DNA of 64,000 nucleotides from Pseudonocardia halophobica (GTDB taxonomy: Bacteria; Actinomycetota; Actinomycetes; Mycobacteriales; Pseudonocardiaceae). The notes beneath the pieces are model-generated. The model worked only from the letters and a program-made list of their open reading frames with translations. It was not told the origin of the DNA and searched no databases. The stretch covers positions 310,001-374,000 of the forward strand of contig NZ_BSFQ01000001.1 of assembly GCF_027922425.1 (NCBI RefSeq), written 5' to 3'. Below, in pieces: positions 1-9,437 of the stretch (position 1 is the first letter of the stretch; every line of letters starts with the position of its first letter). Made by a program: the position numbers and the translations under genes.

Positions 1-24
1 CGCGGCGATGGTTACCGTGATGAG

Positions 25-855
25 GTGCTCGCCCCCCTCCGGCGTCTGCGCCGGTCGGTCCGCCGCGGTCGCTCCGACGCGCCCGGCCGTGTCGTCGACC
101 TCCTCGGCCGCGGCGGCCTCGTCGCCTACGGCGTCGTCCATCTCGTGGTGGCCTGGCTCGCCGTGCGGATCGCGATCGGCCTGCCGAAGGGCTCGGCCGA
201 CGCCCAGGGGGCGGTCGCGGAGATCGCGACCGGTGCCGGGGCGGTCGGCCTGGTGGTGGCGGTCGTCGGGCTCGTCGCGTTCGCGGTCTGGCAGCTCACG
301 GCCGCCGCGCTCGGCTTCCGCTGGGTCTCGGGCGGCGAGCGGGTGCGCAAGCGCGTCGGCGCGGTCGCCAAGGCGGTGACGATGCTCGGGCTGGCCGTGA
401 TCGCCGTCGCGTTCCTGCGGTCGGGCCCCCGGTCCGGCGACGCGGGCGCGCGCGACGTCGTCGCGGACCTCCTGCTGCTGCCCGGTGGCCGGCTGCTGGT
501 GGCGGCGGTGGCCGTGGCGATCGGGATCATGGGTGTGACCATGACCTACACCGGGGTCAAGCGGACGTTCATGGGCGATCTCGACGTCCGGCGGCTCTCC
601 CCCGCGATCCGGCGCACGATCGAGGCGGTCGGCGCGGTCGGGCACCTCGCCCGGGCGCTCGCGCTCGGCGTGGTCGGGGTGCTGGTCCTCACCGCGGCCG
701 TGGCCTCGGACGCGCGTCGGGCCGGCGGGCTCGACGCCGCGCTGCGGGCCCTCGGCGAGACACCGCTCGGGATGTCCCTGCTCGTCGTCGTCGCGCTGGG
801 GTTCGGGGCCTTCGGGCTGTACTGCCTGGCCGACGCGGCCTTCCGTCGAGCCTGA
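25..855 (+). CDS. DUF1206 family membrane protein (5' end uncertain)
   Basis: An integral membrane protein of about 276 residues made of three two-helix units, the DUF1206 pattern. Each unit has a short motif of the type GxxAYGVVH, clearest at residues 31-41, with hydrophobic helices near 32-52, 72-95, 112-130, 152-175, 205-225 and 250-270. DUF1206 proteins are common in actinobacteria and have no established function. The GTG at 25 is the first visible start, but the frame stays open to the left edge of the window, so the true start may lie upstream and the gene may be incomplete here. A hairpin follows the stop. Confidence 0.8.
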   Translation: MLAPLRRLRRSVRRGRSDAPGRVVDLLGRGGLVAYGVVHLVVAWLAVRIAIGLPKGSADAQGAVAEIATGAGAVGLVVAVVGLVAFAVWQLTAAALGFRWVSGGERVRKRVGAVAKAVTMLGLAVIAVAFLRSGPRSGDAGARDVVADLLLLPGGRLLVAAVAVAIGIMGVTMTYTGVKRTFMGDLDVRRLSPAIRRTIEAVGAVGHLARALALGVVGVLVLTAAVASDARRAGGLDAALRALGETPLGMSLLVVVALGFGAFGLYCLADAAFRRA

Positions 856-870
856 CCTACCGGTGTCTAG

Positions 871-895
871 CGTCTGCGCCAGACGGGCGCAGACG
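871..895 (+). terminator. Hairpin after the DUF1206 gene
   Basis: Perfect 9-bp inverted repeat CGTCTGCGC / GCGCAGACG with a 7-nt loop, 15 bp after the stop codon. There is no T-run, as is common for terminators in very GC-rich actinobacteria. Confidence 0.55.
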
Positions 896-972
896 GACCG
901 ATCGACGACACGCCATCGCGCCGGATAGCGAAATCTAGGGTCGGCGCGAGACGCGCGGATACCGTGCGATCC

Positions 973-2163
973 ATGGATCCGGTGCGCAACCCGTTCGCTC
1001 CCGGCGCAGGTCAGCGGCCCCCGGAGCTGGCGGGCCGGGACCGCGAGGTCGACGCGTTCGAGATCGTGCTGGAACGGGTCGCGCGCGGCCGCCCGGAACG
1101 CAGTCTCGTGCTCACCGGACTGCGCGGCGTCGGGAAGACGGTGCTGCTCGGCGAGCTGCGGTCGATGGCCGTCCGCGCCGGCTGGGGGTCCGGCAAGATC
1201 GAGGCCCGGCCCGACGCCGACCTCCGCCGCCCCCTCTCGGCCGCGCTGCACCGGGCGATCCGGGACCTGGCGGTGCAGCACCCGCGGCAGGAGCGCGTCG
1301 ACGAGGTGCTGGGCGTGCTCAAGGCCTTCGCCCTGCGTGCCTCGCCCGACGGCGCACGGATGCGGGAGCGCTGGCAGCCCGGCATCGACGTGCCGGTGCG
1401 CAACGGCCGCGCGGACTCCGGCGACATCGAGATCGACCTGGTCGAGCTGTTCACCGAGGTCGCGGAGCTGGCCAGCGAGGTCGCCACCGGGATCGCGATC
1501 CTCATCGACGAGATGCAGGACCTGCGGCCCGACGACGTCTCCGCCCTCTGCGCGGCCTGTCACGAGCTCTCGCAGTCCCGGATGCCCCTGGTGGTGGTCG
1601 GCGCCGGCCTGCCCCACCTGCCGGCCGTGCTGTCGGCGTCGAAGTCCTACTCGGAGCGGCTGTTCAAGTACGCCCGGATCGACAAGCTGGACCGCAAGGA
1701 CGCCGACTTCGCGCTCCTGGCGCCGGCCGAGCGCGAGGAGGCGGCCTTCGACGCCGAGGCCCTCGACCAGCTCTACGAGCGCTCCGGCGGTTACCCCTAC
1801 TTCGTGCAGGCCTACGGCAAGGCCTCCTGGGACGCCGCGCCGACCAGCCCGATCCGGGCCGACGACGTCGCCCTGGCCGCGCCGGAGGCGGAGGCCGAGC
1901 TGGCGGTCGGGTTCTTCGGGTCGCGGTACGAACGGGCCACGCCGGCGGAGCGCGAGTACCTGCGCGCGATGGCCGAGCTGGCGGAGGGGACGGACGAGCC
2001 CGTCGTCACCTCGACGATCGCGCAGCACCTCGAGCGCAAGCCCTCGTCGCTGTCACCGGCGCGGGACAGCCTGCTGAAGAAGGGCCTGGTCTTCTCGGCC
2101 CAACGCGGCCAGATCGCCTTCACCGTGCCGCACTTCGGCCGGTACCTGCTCGCCTCCACCTGA
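973..2163 (+). CDS. AAA/Orc1-like P-loop ATPase
   Basis: A soluble ATPase of 396 residues. Walker A is GLRGVGKT at residues 49-56. Walker B is ILIDE around residues 176-180, followed by MQDL, as in Orc1/Cdc6-like and STAND-type AAA proteins. The C-terminal third looks like a winged-helix domain (residues 310-390). The conserved opening PVRNPFAPGAGQRPPELAGRD is typical of an actinobacterial family annotated only as ATP-binding protein. I start at ATG 973 rather than GTG 964 because a TACCGT -10-like hexamer (960-965) would overlap the GTG and end 7 nt before the ATG, which fits a leaderless transcript. The substrate is unknown. Confidence 0.85.
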   Translation: MDPVRNPFAPGAGQRPPELAGRDREVDAFEIVLERVARGRPERSLVLTGLRGVGKTVLLGELRSMAVRAGWGSGKIEARPDADLRRPLSAALHRAIRDLAVQHPRQERVDEVLGVLKAFALRASPDGARMRERWQPGIDVPVRNGRADSGDIEIDLVELFTEVAELASEVATGIAILIDEMQDLRPDDVSALCAACHELSQSRMPLVVVGAGLPHLPAVLSASKSYSERLFKYARIDKLDRKDADFALLAPAEREEAAFDAEALDQLYERSGGYPYFVQAYGKASWDAAPTSPIRADDVALAAPEAEAELAVGFFGSRYERATPAEREYLRAMAELAEGTDEPVVTSTIAQHLERKPSSLSPARDSLLKKGLVFSAQRGQIAFTVPHFGRYLLAST

Positions 2164-2363
2164 CCCAACCACTGCCCCGAACGAGTGAAGAACGTATTTC
2201 GGGGACGCAGGCGTAACGACCCGGCCGGACCGGACGAATCCTGGGGTAGCCCCGTGGCGCTGTCGGACCCCCGACCTGGCAGCTCCGCGGGGCCTCTTCG
2301 TTCCCGCCGGGCCCGTCCGGTCCGTCCGCGCCGTCCGTCACCTGCCCGAGGCGACACCGCCGG

Positions 2364-2391
2364 GTGACGGTGTCCGCGCTGCCCGTAGCAT
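2364..2391 (+). promoter_or_regulatory. Leaderless promoter of the GroES-like gene
   Basis: GTGACG (2364-2369), a 16-bp spacer and TAGCAT (2386-2391), ending 7 nt before the GTG start at 2399. No Shine-Dalgarno sequence precedes that start, so the transcript is probably leaderless. The same TAnnnT geometry recurs before several other genes in the window. Confidence 0.5.
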
Positions 2392-2398
2392 CACCCCG

Positions 2399-2719
2399 GT
2401 GCCGGACCCGAAGTTCGAGATCCAGATGCTGCACGACCGCGTCATGATCAAGATCGTGGAGTCGGCGGGCGAGCGTCGGAGCTCCTCGGGGATCGTCATC
2501 CCGGCCACGGCCCAGGTCGCCAAGCGGCTGATCTGGGGCGAGGTCTTCGGCATCGGCCAGCACGTGCGCAGTGTCAAGGTGGGCGACCGGGTCCTCTTCG
2601 CTCCCGAGGACCAGTACGAGGTGGAGGTCCAGGGCTCCAGCTACATCGTGATGCGCGAGCGCGACCTGCACGCCGTCGCGACGGAGCGCACCGAGCACGG
2701 GACCGGCCTGTACCTGTAG
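2399..2719 (+). CDS. GroES-family (Cpn10-like) protein
   Basis: A 106-residue protein with the GroES fold signature: the opening MLHDRVMIKI, a mobile-loop segment ERRSSSGIVIPATA (about residues 25-38), then VKVGDRVLFAPEDQYEVEVQG and a final strand (about residues 58-85). It is related to the GroEL co-chaperonin but diverges from canonical GroES, which normally sits next to groEL. There is no groEL in this window. It may be a second, stand-alone co-chaperonin found in actinobacteria, or a protein that borrowed the fold. It is transcribed alone from the leaderless promoter just upstream, and a hairpin follows the stop. Confidence 0.8.
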   Translation: MPDPKFEIQMLHDRVMIKIVESAGERRSSSGIVIPATAQVAKRLIWGEVFGIGQHVRSVKVGDRVLFAPEDQYEVEVQGSSYIVMRERDLHAVATERTEHGTGLYL

Positions 2720-2740
2720 GGCGCGCGGCGCAGCACGGAA

Positions 2741-2763
2741 CCGTCCCGGGGCACGCGGGACGG
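2741..2763 (+). terminator. Hairpin after the GroES-like gene
   Basis: An 8-bp perfect stem CCGTCCCG / CGGGACGG with a 7-nt loop, 21 bp after the stop and just before the VanW gene. It probably separates the two transcription units. Confidence 0.5.
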
Positions 2764-2794
2764 GTGGACATCGGTGGGGAAGGAACACGGCCTG

Positions 2795-5689
2795 ATGCCC
2801 GAGCGGCAGCCCTCGCCCGGCGAGGTGGACGAGCAGCGCACCGGCGGCGGGGGGAACGGCGCCGGCCCGACCACGGACGGCCCACGGCCGGCACCGGGCC
2901 CGCGCACGGACAGCCCGCGCGGGGACGCGCTGTTCTCCCCGTCCCCGCGGCCCACGCCGCAGCCCCGTGAGCAGGGCGCGAACGGGAGCGGCACGAACGG
3001 GACCAACGGCGCCAACGGCACCGCCGCCGGGAACGGCACCGCCGCCGGGAACGGCACATCCGCCGGGAACGGCGTCGCCGCAACGAATGGCGAGCCCGCC
3101 ACCCGGCCCTCCCCGACCACCCGGCCCTCGCCCGGCCCGCGGCCGGCAGCGGCCGCCGCTCCCGGGGCCGGTGCGAACGGCGTCGCTCACGGGGCCGGTG
3201 CGAACGGCGTCGCTCACGGGTCCGACGGTGCCGCCGCCGAGGCCGCGACCGGGCAGGGTGCCGTCGAGAGCGGTGCCGCCCCGGGACCCGGGAAGGACGC
3301 GGCCGCACCGACCGCGGATGCCACGGGCGGAGGATCGGACGGATCCGCCGCGCCCGAGGCCGCGACCACCTCGGGCGAGACCGCGCCCGCCTCCGCCGGG
3401 CCGCAGGCCCCCGGCGCGACCGCTCCCGCCGCCCCGATCACCACGGCCGACGGGTCTACCGCGAACGCTCCCGCCGAGGCGCCGGGTGCGGACGGTCCCG
3501 TCGCTGCGGGCGCGAACGGTCCTACCGATGCGGCGGGCGCGAACGCCGCCGCGGCGGCCCGGCCGGCGGGCGAGCAGCAGCCCTCCGCCCCCGACACCGC
3601 CGTGGCCGACACCGCCGTGGCCGACACTCCCGCGGCCGGCACCCCGGTCGCCGGCACGGCCGCGCCCGGCACCCCGACCAGCGGCACGCCAGCAGGCACC
3701 CCGGCTGCCGGAACCGCCGCCGTCGGCACCCCCGCGGCCGCGCCCGCTCCGTCCGTTCCGTCCGACGACACCGACGACCGCCCCACCGCGGTGCATTCCG
3801 CCGCGCCGGTCTGGGGCTCGGAGGACACCCAGGTCCTCCCGCGAACCGGTGCGGCGGCGGTGAGCGTCGACCAGCCGACCCAGCGCCTCGGCGCCCCGGC
3901 CCGCCCGGTCGACCCGCCGACCGAGCAGTTCCGCATGCCCACGGGTGGCGCGGTCCCGCCGACGCAGAGCTCCGGCACGCCGCCGACCGGGGACCACCCC
4001 GGCGGCTCCGGCTCCGGCGGCGGCCGCCGCAGGAAGCCGCTGCTGATCGTCGCCGGTGTCGTGGCGGTGCTCGGCCTGCTCTACGTCGCCGACCTCGTCG
4101 TGTCCGCGGGCAACGTGCCCCGCGGCGTCACCGTCGCCGGGCTGGAGCTCGGCGGGCTCTCCAAGGCCGACGCCCGGCAGCGCCTGCAGGAGGCGATCGA
4201 GCCCCGGTCGTCGCTCCCGGTCCAGATCACCGCGGGCCCGGTGCAGAGCCAGATCGACCCGAAGGCCGCCGGCCTCGAGGTGGACTACCAGGCCACCATC
4301 GACCAGGCGGGCGCGCAGCCGCTGAACCCGGTCACCCGGATCACGTCGTTCTTCTCCGAGCGCGAGGTCGGCGTGATCAACAAGGCCGACGAGCGTTCGG
4401 TCACCACCGCGCTGGAGCAGCTCAAGCCGGTCGTCGACCAGGCCCCCGTCGAGGGCAACGTCCGGTTCGAGGGCACCACCCCGGTCGCCGTCCCGCCGGT
4501 CCCGGGCCAGACGCTCGACCTGTCCGCCGCCGTCGGCGTGCTGGAGCGGGAGTGGGCGTCGGGCGCCCCGGTCGCGCTGCCGCTGATCCCGCAGCCGACC
4601 GCCACCACGAACGACGACGTCCAGGAGGCCATCGAGAAGGTCGCGACGCCGGCCGTCTCCGCGCCCCTGACGATCAAGGGCGAGGGCGCCGACGCCGTCC
4701 TGCAGCCCGCGGACATCGCGAGCGCCCTGACCTTCCGCGCCGACGCCGCGGCGAGCCCCAAGCTCGTCCCGGAGATCAACAACGAGGCGTTGAAGGAGGT
4801 CGCGTCGCCGCAGCTGGCCGCGACCGAGAAGCCCGCCCGGGACGCGAGCCTGGACTTCTCCTCCGGCACCCCGACCGTCGTCCCCTCGCAGGACGGCCGC
4901 GGGATCGACTACGACAAGACGTTCGAGAACGTCGTCGCGGTGCTGACCGGGACCGGCGAGCGCAGCGTGGTGGCGGTGTACGCCGACCAGAAGGCCGAGC
5001 TGACCACCGAGAAGCTGTCGTCGCTCGGCATCACCGGCGAGATCAGCTCCTTCACCACCGGCGGGTTCGCGGCCGACTCGGGCCAGAACATCAAGCGGGC
5101 GGCCCAGCAGGTCAACGGCACGATCGTGCAGCCCGGCGAGACCTTCAGCCTCAACGCCCTGACCAACCCGCGCAACGCGGCGAACGGCTACGTCGAGGCC
5201 GGCATCATCGAGAACGGCCACTCGGCGCGCGGCGTCGGCGGCGGCGTCTCGCAGGTCGCGACCACGCTCTACAACGCGGCGTACTTCGCCGGCATGGTCG
5301 ACGTGGCGCACAAGGAGCACAGCTTCTACATCAGCCGCTACCCGGTGGCCCGCGAGGCCACGGTGTTCGACGACATCATCGACCTCAAGTTCCGCAACGA
5401 CGGGCCCACGGGCGTGCTCATCCAGACGTTCTGGACGCCCTCGAACCTCACGGTCAAGATGTTCGGCACCAAGCGCTACGAGGTCACCTCGGAGACCGGG
5501 CCGCGGACCAACCCGACCGAGCCGCAGACGATCACCATCCCGCCGGGCCAGGCGTGCACCCCGTCGAAGGGGTCGCAGGGGTTCACGGCCACGGACACGC
5601 GGGTGATGCGCAACCTGGAGACCGGCGAGGTCACCCGGAAGACCCGCACGGTGAAGTACAACCCGTCACCCAACGTCATCTGCGGCTGA
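2795..5689 (+). CDS. VanW-family wall protein with long disordered N-terminus
   Basis: A large envelope protein of about 964 residues. Residues 1-410 are low-complexity Ala/Gly/Pro/Thr sequence with short tandem repeats (AAGNGT, AGTP-type) and no membrane segment. One membrane helix follows at about 416-438 (PLLIVAGVVAVLGLLYVADL). Outside lie peptidoglycan-binding-4-like repeats (about 470-730) and a C-terminal VanW domain from about 757 (GQNIKRAAQQVNGTIV, GVGGGVSQVATTLYNAAYFAGM). VanW is named after the vancomycin-resistance accessory gene, and its biochemical role is not firmly settled. The topology puts the disordered part in the cytoplasm. I chose ATG 2795 because GGGGAAGGAAC sits at good distance upstream. 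GTG 2774 would add 7 residues. Confidence 0.85.
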   Translation: MPERQPSPGEVDEQRTGGGGNGAGPTTDGPRPAPGPRTDSPRGDALFSPSPRPTPQPREQGANGSGTNGTNGANGTAAGNGTAAGNGTSAGNGVAATNGEPATRPSPTTRPSPGPRPAAAAAPGAGANGVAHGAGANGVAHGSDGAAAEAATGQGAVESGAAPGPGKDAAAPTADATGGGSDGSAAPEAATTSGETAPASAGPQAPGATAPAAPITTADGSTANAPAEAPGADGPVAAGANGPTDAAGANAAAAARPAGEQQPSAPDTAVADTAVADTPAAGTPVAGTAAPGTPTSGTPAGTPAAGTAAVGTPAAAPAPSVPSDDTDDRPTAVHSAAPVWGSEDTQVLPRTGAAAVSVDQPTQRLGAPARPVDPPTEQFRMPTGGAVPPTQSSGTPPTGDHPGGSGSGGGRRRKPLLIVAGVVAVLGLLYVADLVVSAGNVPRGVTVAGLELGGLSKADARQRLQEAIEPRSSLPVQITAGPVQSQIDPKAAGLEVDYQATIDQAGAQPLNPVTRITSFFSEREVGVINKADERSVTTALEQLKPVVDQAPVEGNVRFEGTTPVAVPPVPGQTLDLSAAVGVLEREWASGAPVALPLIPQPTATTNDDVQEAIEKVATPAVSAPLTIKGEGADAVLQPADIASALTFRADAAASPKLVPEINNEALKEVASPQLAATEKPARDASLDFSSGTPTVVPSQDGRGIDYDKTFENVVAVLTGTGERSVVAVYADQKAELTTEKLSSLGITGEISSFTTGGFAADSGQNIKRAAQQVNGTIVQPGETFSLNALTNPRNAANGYVEAGIIENGHSARGVGGGVSQVATTLYNAAYFAGMVDVAHKEHSFYISRYPVAREATVFDDIIDLKFRNDGPTGVLIQTFWTPSNLTVKMFGTKRYEVTSETGPRTNPTEPQTITIPPGQACTPSKGSQGFTATDTRVMRNLETGEVTRKTRTVKYNPSPNVICG
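3017..3070 (+). repeat. 18-bp tandem repeat, 3 copies
   Basis: GGCACCGCCGCCGGGAAC occurs at 3017-3034 and 3035-3052, with a near copy at 3053-3070. It is in frame and encodes GTAAGN units of the VanW protein's N-terminal region, so copy-number change would not shift the frame. Confidence 0.8.
3164..3217 (+). repeat. 27-bp tandem duplication
   Basis: Two identical adjacent 27-bp units (3164-3190 and 3191-3217), in frame, encoding GAGANGVAH twice in the VanW protein. Confidence 0.8.
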
Positions 5690-5795
5690 CCCGCCGTCGG
5701 ACGATCGGGGCGAGCCGCCGTTCAGCCCTCGCGTGACACCTGTCACGGTTCGTACCCTCCTCCTCGGACAACGACGTCGAGGATCGGGGGCACGG

Positions 5796-6221
5796 ATGCG
5801 CATCGCGGACATCCTGCGGAGCAAGGGGCACGCCGTCGCGACGATCGAGCCCGAGGCCACGGTGTCGGCCCTGCTCGCCCGTCTGGCCGAGGGGAACTAC
5901 GGCGCGCTGCCGGTCGTGCAGGACGGCCGGCTCGTGGGGATGGTGTCCGAGCGCGACGTCGTCCGGAAGCTGCACGAGCGGGGCGCGGACCTGCTCGGGA
6001 TCGCCGTCTCGGAGATCATGACCACGGTGGTGGCCACCTGCACGCCCGACGACGGCGTGAGCCACCTCGCCCAGGTCATGACCAACCGCCGGGTCCGGCA
6101 CCTGCCGGTGGTGGTCGACGAGGAGCTGCTCGGCATCGTCTCGATCGGCGACCTCGTCAAGGCCCGCATCGACTCCCTGGAGCGCGAGCGCCAGCAGCTG
6201 GAGTCCTACATCGCCCAGTGA
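5796..6221 (+). CDS. CBS-pair protein
   Basis: A 141-residue soluble protein made of two CBS domains (about residues 7-60 and 72-126), each ending in the usual LVGMVSERDVVRKL or LLGIVSIGDLVKAR strand-helix. CBS pairs usually bind adenosine nucleotides such as AMP, ATP, NADH or S-adenosylmethionine and act as energy sensors. The ligand here cannot be read from sequence. ATG 5796 is preceded by GGATCGGGGG. An upstream in-frame extension exists but lacks a ribosome site. The gene is monocistronic and converges on the acyl-CoA dehydrogenase gene across a strong hairpin. Confidence 0.85.
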   Translation: MRIADILRSKGHAVATIEPEATVSALLARLAEGNYGALPVVQDGRLVGMVSERDVVRKLHERGADLLGIAVSEIMTTVVATCTPDDGVSHLAQVMTNRRVRHLPVVVDEELLGIVSIGDLVKARIDSLERERQQLESYIAQ

Positions 6222-6233
6222 GCCACTGCGCCG

Positions 6234-6276
6234 CCTGTAAGTGGCAACAGCCGCTACCGCCGTTGCCACTCACAGG
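6234..6276. terminator. Bidirectional terminator between CBS and acyl-CoA dehydrogenase genes
   Basis: Arms CCTGTAAGTGGCAAC (6234-6248) and GTTGCCACTCACAGG (6262-6276) pair over 15 bp with one mismatch around a 13-nt loop. It lies 12 bp after the CBS stop and 3 bp beyond the stop of the convergent gene, so it can serve both. Confidence 0.7.
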
Positions 6277-6279
6277 TGC

Positions 6280-8112
6280 CTAGAACGAGGCCTCGTCCAG
6301 CTCCATCAGCGAGTTGTCCGCCGCCTCGACGATCGCCCGCTCGGCGGTGAGCTTCGGCAGGGCGGTCCGGGCGAAGAACCGGGCGACGCCGATCTTGCCC
6401 TCGTAGAACGCCTGGTCCTTGGCGCTGACGTCACCGGCCAGCGCGTTCTGCGCGACGTCCGCCTGGCGCAGCAGCAGCCACCCGACGAGCAGGTCCCCGA
6501 CGGCCATCAGGAACCGCACGCTGTGCTGGCCGACCTTGTACAGCTCGGCGACATCCTTCTGCGAGGCGAACAGGTAGCCGGTCAGCGAGCCGAGCATGCC
6601 CTGGACGTCGGCCAGTGCGGTCGCCAGCAGCGCCCGCTCCTCCTTGAGCCGGCCGTTGCCGGTCTCGTTCTCGAGGAACGCCTGGATCTCGCCGGCGACG
6701 TGCATCAGCGCGGCGCCGTTGTTCTTGACGATCTTGCGGAAGAGGAGGTCGAGCGACTGGATCGCCGTCGTGCCCTCGTACAGCGAGTCGATCTTCGCGT
6801 CGCGGATGTACTGCTCGAGCGGGTAGTCCTGCAGGAAGCCCGAGCCACCCAGCGTCTGCAGGGACTGCAGCAGCTGCTCCGACGCCCGCTCCGAGCCGAC
6901 GCCCTTGACGATCGGCAGCAGCAGGTCGTTGACCTTCTCGGCGAGGTCGACATCGCCGCCCTGGCGGATCGTGTCCTGGAAGGTGCCGGTGTAGAGGTAG
7001 AGCGCCCGCAGGCCCTCGGCGTACGCCTTCTGCGTCATCAGCGAGCGGCGGACGTCCGGGTGGTGCGTGATCGTGACGCGCGGGGCGGTCTTGTCGGTCT
7101 GCCGGGTGAGGTCCGGGCCCTGCACGCGCTCCTTGGCGTACTCCAGCGCGTTGAGGTAGCCGGTCGACAGGGTCGCGATGGCCTTGGTGCCGACCATCAT
7201 GCGGGCGTACTCGATGACCTGGAACATCTGCGCAATGCCGTCGTGCACCTCGCCGAGCAGCCAGCCCTTGGCGGGGACGCCGTGCTGGCCGAACGTGAGC
7301 TCGCAGGTCGTGGAGACCTTGAGGCCCATCTTGTGCTCGACGTTCGTGACGAAGGCGCCGTTGCGCTCGCCCAGCTCGCCGGTCTGCGAGTCGAAATGGA
7401 ACTTCGGCACGAGGAACAGCGACAGGCCCTTGGTGCCGGGCTTCGGGTCGAGGCCGGGCGCCTCGGGGCGGGCCAGCACCAGGTGCATGATGTTCTCGGT
7501 CATGTCCTGGTCGCCGGACGTGATGAACCGCTTCACGCCGTCGAGGTGCCAGGAGCCGTCCTCCTGCAGCACGGCCCTGGTGCGGCCGGCGCCCACGTCG
7601 GACCCGGCGTCGGGCTCGGTGAGCACCATGGTGGCGCCCCAGCCCTTCTCGATCATGATCTCGGCCCAGTGCTGCTGCTCCTCGGTGCCGTTGGCGTGCA
7701 TCACGGAGGCGAAGTTCGGGCCGGCCATGTACATGTACAGCGCCGGGTTGGCGCCGAGGATCAGCTCCGAGGCCGCCCACTGCACCGACGGGGGCACGCC
7801 GAAGCCGCCCAGCTCGACGGGCAGGGACAGCCGGTACCACTCGCCGTCCCACAGCGCCTTGTAGGAGTCCTTGAAGGACTGCGGCAGTGTCGCCGTGTGG
7901 GTCTTCGGGTCGAAGACCGGCGGATTGCGGTCCGCGTCGGCGAAGGACGCGGCGAGCGGGCCGGTGGCCAGCGTGTTCAGCTCGCTCAGGATGCCCTTGG
8001 CGGTGTCGGTGTCGACGCCCTCGAACGCGCCCGTGCCGAGCTGCTCCTGTACCCGGAACACCTCGAACAGGTTGAACTCGAGATCGCGCACGTTGCTCTT
8101 GTAGTGGCCCAT
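6280..8112 (-). CDS. fadE: Acyl-CoA dehydrogenase (FadE5-like, long form)
   Basis: A flavoprotein of 610 residues that oxidises acyl-CoA thioesters to enoyl-CoA in beta-oxidation and passes electrons to electron-transfer flavoprotein. The middle/beta domain motif [13 protein letters not shown] and the helical C-terminal domain are present. YEGTTAIQ carries the expected catalytic Glu near residue 446. The length matches the roughly 610-residue class with an additional C-terminal domain that includes mycobacterial FadE5. The start at 8112 has AGGAAGGAGC upstream. Two palindromes (8127-8140, 8159-8172) lie between start and probable promoter. The same palindrome precedes etfD (33372-33385), the gene for the membrane enzyme that should receive these electrons. 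Confidence 0.93.
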   Translation of the reverse strand: MGHYKSNVRDLEFNLFEVFRVQEQLGTGAFEGVDTDTAKGILSELNTLATGPLAASFADADRNPPVFDPKTHTATLPQSFKDSYKALWDGEWYRLSLPVELGGFGVPPSVQWAASELILGANPALYMYMAGPNFASVMHANGTEEQQHWAEIMIEKGWGATMVLTEPDAGSDVGAGRTRAVLQEDGSWHLDGVKRFITSGDQDMTENIMHLVLARPEAPGLDPKPGTKGLSLFLVPKFHFDSQTGELGERNGAFVTNVEHKMGLKVSTTCELTFGQHGVPAKGWLLGEVHDGIAQMFQVIEYARMMVGTKAIATLSTGYLNALEYAKERVQGPDLTRQTDKTAPRVTITHHPDVRRSLMTQKAYAEGLRALYLYTGTFQDTIRQGGDVDLAEKVNDLLLPIVKGVGSERASEQLLQSLQTLGGSGFLQDYPLEQYIRDAKIDSLYEGTTAIQSLDLLFRKIVKNNGAALMHVAGEIQAFLENETGNGRLKEERALLATALADVQGMLGSLTGYLFASQKDVAELYKVGQHSVRFLMAVGDLLVGWLLLRQADVAQNALAGDVSAKDQAFYEGKIGVARFFARTALPKLTAERAIVEAADNSLMELDEASF

Positions 8113-8126
8113 CGCGGTGCTCCTTC

Positions 8127-8172
8127 CTACCGACGGGTAACTCGCGCCGCCCAGCTTATTACCGACGAGTAA
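8127..8172 (-). promoter_or_regulatory. Two palindromic operator sites upstream of the acyl-CoA dehydrogenase gene
   Basis: Reading the plus strand, CTACCGACGGGTAA (8127-8140) and TTACCGACGAGTAA (8159-8172) are near-palindromes of form YTACYGACGRGTAR, 32 bp apart centre to centre (about three helical turns). They lie 15-60 bp upstream of the gene. The distal site overlaps a TAATAA stretch that could be the -10. The size and symmetry fit a TetR-family repressor responding to acyl-CoA, which is an inference. No candidate regulator gene is adjacent. Confidence 0.65.
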
Positions 8173-8318
8173 CCAGAGCAACCGTCGTTCGTGCCGGGCG
8201 TGGTCGTCACACCTTCGGGTCGTCCGGTTGTGCACGGAGCGTGCGTGATCCAAGGTTCTCGCGGGGCGGATGTGACTCGTGTGACCACGCGGGTCATCCG
8301 GACGGGCAGGGGGCCACG

Positions 8319-9437
8319 ATGGGTCGTCAGCGTGGGGTGACGGGAACGGGGCGCGGGGATCTGACCCGCCGCGGTTTCGTCCTGGGTGGACTCACGGCCG
8401 GGGCGCTGGTCGCCGCGCCGGGGCTGGCCCAGGCCGGCGAGCGGCCGCCCGGCAGCGCCCTCACCGACGGCGTGGCCTCACCGGACATCGTGGACTGTGC
8501 GGGCTGGGGGGCCCGGCCGAACAGCGCGATCGTGCCGATCTGGAACCAGCGCCCGGTGAAGATCCTCGTGCACCACACGGCGTCGGCCAACGTCGCCGAC
8601 CTGAGCCGCGGGGCCGCGGACCGGGTCGCGCGCGCGATCCAGAACTTCCACATGGACAGCCGCGGCTGGCTCGACACCGGCCAGCACTTCACGATCAGCC
8701 GCGGCGGCTTCGTGCTCGAGGGCCGGCACCGCTCGCTCGAGGTGCTGCGGATCGGCCAGCGCCAGGTCGAGGGCGCGCACTGCACGGGGCAGAACGTCGT
8801 GGCGGTCGGGATCGAGAACGAGGGCACCTACATCGACCAGGACCCGCCCGGCGCCCTCTGGGACTCGCTGCGCACCACCTGCGCGTACATCTGCAGCCAG
8901 TACGGCATCGCGCCGACCGAGCTGTACGGGCACCGCGACTTCAAGAACACGATCTGTCCCGGCGACCGGCTGTACGGCATGCTCCCGCGGCTGCGCAGCG
9001 AGGTGGCCGAGGTGCTGGGCCGGCGCGTCGAGGAGGCGGACACGCAGAAGGCGAGCTGGCCGCTGTTGCGCGCGGGCGACGCCGGCGACACCGTCCTGGC
9101 CGCCCAGTACCTCCTGCGCGACGCCGGCATCCACACCAACGTCGACGGTCGCTTCACCCCGGCCACCGTCGCCGCCGTCACGGAGTTCCAGCAGGCCACG
9201 GGCGCTGAAGAGCCCAACGGGATCCTCGGGGGCGAGTCCTGGCCGGTGCTCGCCCGCATCGTGGACCGCGCGACGGAGTCGGGCTCGGACGCCGCCCGCG
9301 CCGTCGAGATCCTCGCCGGCAACCGCTCCTCCGAGGCCGTCCCGGACACGGTCGACCGGCCGGCCTGGCAGGATCTCCTCGGCACCTCCGGCGCCCCCAC
9401 AGACACCTCTGTGGACCCGGCCGGGCCGCCGCAGTAG
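8319..9437 (+). CDS. Tat-exported PGRP-type N-acetylmuramoyl-L-alanine amidase
   Basis: A secreted wall enzyme of 372 residues. The N-terminus is a twin-arginine signal: TRRGF at residues 16-20, a hydrophobic stretch to about 36, and a probable cut after AQA near 39. The PGRP/amidase-2 domain (about 53-235) has zinc-ligand motifs ILVHHTAS (His85 or His86) and [14 protein letters not shown] with the second His and the usual Cys. It should cleave the muramoyl-L-alanine bond. A C-terminal peptidoglycan-binding-1 domain follows (about 245-315: [17 protein letters not shown] ... VAAVTEFQQ), then a disordered tail. ATG 8319 follows GGGCAGGGGG. Confidence 0.88.
   Translation: MGRQRGVTGTGRGDLTRRGFVLGGLTAGALVAAPGLAQAGERPPGSALTDGVASPDIVDCAGWGARPNSAIVPIWNQRPVKILVHHTASANVADLSRGAADRVARAIQNFHMDSRGWLDTGQHFTISRGGFVLEGRHRSLEVLRIGQRQVEGAHCTGQNVVAVGIENEGTYIDQDPPGALWDSLRTTCAYICSQYGIAPTELYGHRDFKNTICPGDRLYGMLPRLRSEVAEVLGRRVEEADTQKASWPLLRAGDAGDTVLAAQYLLRDAGIHTNVDGRFTPATVAAVTEFQQATGAEEPNGILGGESWPVLARIVDRATESGSDAARAVEILAGNRSSEAVPDTVDRPAWQDLLGTSGAPTDTSVDPAGPPQ

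Noticed and set aside
2120..5320. 1066-codon open frame on the minus strand
   Set aside because: It lies antisense to the VanW and GroES-like genes, is Arg/Gly/Leu low complexity with no domain, and follows codon third-position GC bias. It is a shadow of the real genes.
6241..8172. 643-codon plus-strand frame opposite the acyl-CoA dehydrogenase gene
   Set aside because: The minus strand encodes a complete dehydrogenase with ribosome site and operators. The other frame is an artefact of GC bias.
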